From assembly GCF_949628265.1 (NCBI RefSeq), contig NC_088786.1, positions 11,904,001 to 11,968,000 of the forward strand: DNA of 64,000 bases, read 5' to 3'. A program made the position numbers and the translations under genes. The DNA is from Cloeon dipterum (lineage: Eukaryota > Arthropoda > Insecta > Ephemeroptera > Baetidae). Positions 57,450-64,000 of this stretch are shown here, in pieces. Under the pieces are notes generated by a model. The model saw nothing but the letters and a program-made list of their open reading frames with translations. It was not told the origin of the DNA and ran no database searches. Numbering within the stretch: the first letter of the stretch is position 1; the number at the start of each line of letters is the position of its first letter.

Positions 57450-59696
57450 GTTGCGGCCAAGTGGGTAACTCAAGCCAAAACAAATCCGTGTCCCAGAACC
57501 GCGGAGAGCAGCAAAGAAAGACGTCCGAATCTCCTCTGAGCGGCGACGGCGCGTGTCCGAATGAAGAATGTGAAGAGGACAGCTTACGGACAAGCATAGC
57601 AGGTGACCGAGGCTGCGATTCTTTTCGTTTTTCTCCTATTTAAGATCGCCCACCCAACCGAAACGAATGATCTTGTTAAATCAAAACATTTTGCTTTTGT
57701 ACATAACTACTCTTTTCCTCTTTAGGTTCTTATATTAATTACAAAAGCGTTCCTGACCAAGTTGTATAATTTTTTAAACTGATGTTCATTTTGTATAGTA
57801 GGTTAGGAAAGATGCAAAATTATTGTCACCTCTAAAAGTCAATGACATTTAAGTAGGTTAGAAATAATTTGCAAAGCATGAGAGGTGCTGGGTGGCACTT
57901 CTTGCTTATTTATTATAAATAACTCTTTAAAGTCATCAGTCGATTTGTGACTTCGTTCAATAATTTCCACTAATGTCATTTTTTATCGCTACATTGTCTT
58001 GCGTACACAAGTCATCAAGTGAAAAAAATTATTAAATTTTTAATTGATATAGCATTAATGAACAACATACACATGACATTGCAAACAGATGAATGCAGAA
58101 AGTGATTCAAAACAGAGCATATTATGTACACATACAGTCATGAGCTATTTTAGGTGCACACTAACAATAAGCCGCACGAATTAATGATACAGATTTGTAA
58201 AATTAATATTCTCCCATTTTTTAAAATTTTAACATCACGGCAACGGCACCAAAATTTATGGTGATTGTTTCGTATAAAATTCATGTTATTTTCTTGAAGA
58301 GCTCTGTGGAAAAAAGTATGATATTCATTGCAAACGCGTCACGATTAAAATGATTTTAGGTATGTATTATGTATTATATTATTTCATACACAACATGAAA
58401 TTCATAATTAATTTTGTGAATGGGGTTTTTTACATCTGGTGTCATATGTTAAACTCTTCTTCTATATCGTTTTAAATTTATTTTTTTGCTCTTTGATTGC
58501 AAAACAGGAGGAAAGGTGAATTTAAAATTTAGATTAAATTATTTAGCACATACATACATATCTACAAGCGCCATAATAATCCCACTATCTAAAAGTCACC
58601 ACAAGTTCTGTATCAATTGATAAGCGCGCAAGTAAACGCAATTGATATCACAATCGCGGAAATGGATAAATTAAATTGGTTTACCTATCAATGTTTTTTT
58701 TCTAATCTGTAATCTAGCTGGGCTCACTTCGGCTTTGTCCTCCTGGATAGGTGGACAGGTTCTTATTGTTAGCTCAATTGAAATTTTTCTCACGTGATTT
58801 TGATGTTGACCAGAATATTCTTTCCCCTCTACAAATTCGATAGTAAGTCCATAACAAGCTTGACATTGTTTCATAAACACAATTATTTATGTTATTCAAG
58901 GTGAAGACGGATTCTTAAACTTTGTTCAGCCATTGCAACGCGTGCATAAATTGTAGATATTTTTGCCACATTTAATTGAATTTATTCGAAATTGTAAATC
59001 ATATTAAGTCAATTTAAAAATGCCTTAAATACGACATTCCATTTGAAAAAAACACTGTCTAACGCTTACTGCTTAATCATTTGAACTTCTCCCTGGTTCC
59101 TGGTTGTGTGCTCTTCAGTGTGTAAATTGTGTGTGTTAATTGTCTGGGTAAATTTATACAAATCACCGGTTATAATTAACACTCCAAGCAGGCCAAGTTC
59201 ATGAACTTGAGGCGCGATCGTTTTCAAAATATTCGAGTATGATTAAGGGAGGTATAGCTCCTCACATTATTTTTGAAATAACGATACGCATAGTAGTTCC
59301 CATGTTCTAAAGAATTGAACTTAAGAAGATGTTTTTCAGCCAATTTTTCTTAAACTGAAACAAAGATAAATATTACATGAACTAAAATAGAGTAAGATTT
59401 TGGTATTTTGGTAGGAGGAGGCGGTGCGAGGAAGGTAGCGATGCAGCAGCAGCATCGGCATGCTCACCATCATGCGCACCGACACGTCCATCGGCAGGTG
59501 TCGATGAGCGGCAGGTACGAGGGGCGCCGGCCAAAGCACTATGCCGCCGAGTGGGCCCTGCTGTGCACCCTGCTCGCGGGGCTCGCTTACCTGATGCTGC
59601 GGGGGCAGGTCCATGCGGCCCACCACTTCACCGAGGCCGACCTCTGGCTGCAGGAGAGCGATCTCCAGCACCTCCAGCACTCCTTCAGCCAGGCTG
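57450..59696 (+). CDS. Type II-like single-pass membrane protein, partial model
   Basis: Two exons are proposed. Exon 57450-57602 follows acceptor cactgaacag and encodes a polar, Ser/Glu-rich segment (VSQNRGEQQRKTSESPLSGD). It ends in phase 1 at gcag|gtgacc. Exon 59415-59696 starts in the matching phase after ggtag and ends in phase 1 at gctg|gtgagt. The second exon has an ATG at 59441, a His-rich stretch (QQQHRHAHHHAHRHVHRQV), basic residues, one membrane segment (EWALLCTLLAGLAYLML) and then an acidic/His extracellular part (HHFTEADLWLQESDLQHLQH). Basic residues before the membrane segment suggest a cytoplasmic N-terminus. Neither a 5' start exon nor downstream exons were found, so the gene is incomplete. 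The 57.4 kb exon may belong to another gene. Type II topology occurs in TNF-like ligands and glycosyltransferases, but nothing identifies it. Confidence 0.4.
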
Positions 59697-63853
<4,157 letters not shown>

Positions 63854-64000
63854 ATGGCGGCCGCCAGGGGCAGCGTTGTGCTCCGGTGATGCTGGCCGCC
63901 GAGTCGCCCGCCGCCCCCTCCCCGCTCCTTCTTCTCGATCCTTCCGCTCACGCCGAACCCCCTGGACCCCTCCAAACCCCACCGACCCCCCAGCTCCTGC
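63854..64000 (+). CDS. Possible 5' end of a gene running off the right edge
   Basis: A GC/CpG-rich block starts about 63600. An ATG at 63889 opens a frame to the window end (37 codons, Pro/Ala/Leu-rich, beginning MLAAESPAAPSPLLLLDPS). An overlapping short upstream ORF begins at 63854 and stops at the TGA just before it. Low-complexity Ala/Pro starts are common in arthropod regulatory proteins. The opposite strand is also open across this block, so strand and coding status are uncertain, and it may be only a 5' UTR. Confidence 0.25.

Overview
The window reads as nuclear DNA of an arthropod, most likely an insect, though the order cannot be fixed from sequence alone. Genes are split by GT-AG introns, many of them only 52-66 nt. 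Coding exons are fairly GC-rich and sit in AT-rich spacers. The families seen (ephexin RhoGEF, mitochondrial-clan P450, AMPK beta, Shox homeobox, DUF745-like secreted protein) fit an insect. There are no bacterial, viral or CRISPR features. Exon boundaries were worked out by hand from splice sites and reading-frame phase, so they are strong where phases lock together and provisional elsewhere.

Layout. 1.0-10.9 kb (+): an 18-exon ephexin-type RhoGEF, DH-PH-SH3, with a possible early polyadenylated isoform. 12.2-15.8 kb (+): a nine-exon P450 with an unusual I helix. 16.4-17.2 kb (+): a 69-residue secreted peptide. 17.8-19.1 kb (-): a small secreted, cuticle/matrix-like protein. 20.6-23.3 kb (-): AMPK beta. 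It is divergent from 24.3-28.1 kb (+), where NR2C2AP carries an unrelated FAAP100-like gene inside its last intron. The splice signals suggest that both proteins are made from one shared first exon. 30.3-31.3 kb (-): an intronless BTB-BACK protein with an Asp/Ser tail. 34.3-46.2 kb (-): a complete Shox gene with a 9.8 kb first intron. 48.3-49.4 kb (-): a Gly-rich, Ala/Gln coiled-coil secreted protein of the DUF745 type. 51.6-55.3 kb (+): a secreted 323-residue protein whose N-terminal region is clearly related to the 16.4 kb peptide. 57.4-59.7 kb (+): exons of a type II-like membrane protein. 63.6-64.0 kb: a GC-rich block that may be the 5' end of a gene running off the window.

The genes do not form an operon or a single pathway. 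The most unusual points are the NR2C2AP/FAAP100-like nested locus, the apparently undescribed EEHLP-FV-ELL secreted family with two members 35 kb apart, the premature ephexin isoform, and the P450 lacking the usual I-helix acid. Repeats are modest: CT and TA microsatellites, two perfect palindromes, a 66-bp tandem duplication, a tRNA/SINE-like relic and two inverted-repeat structures.
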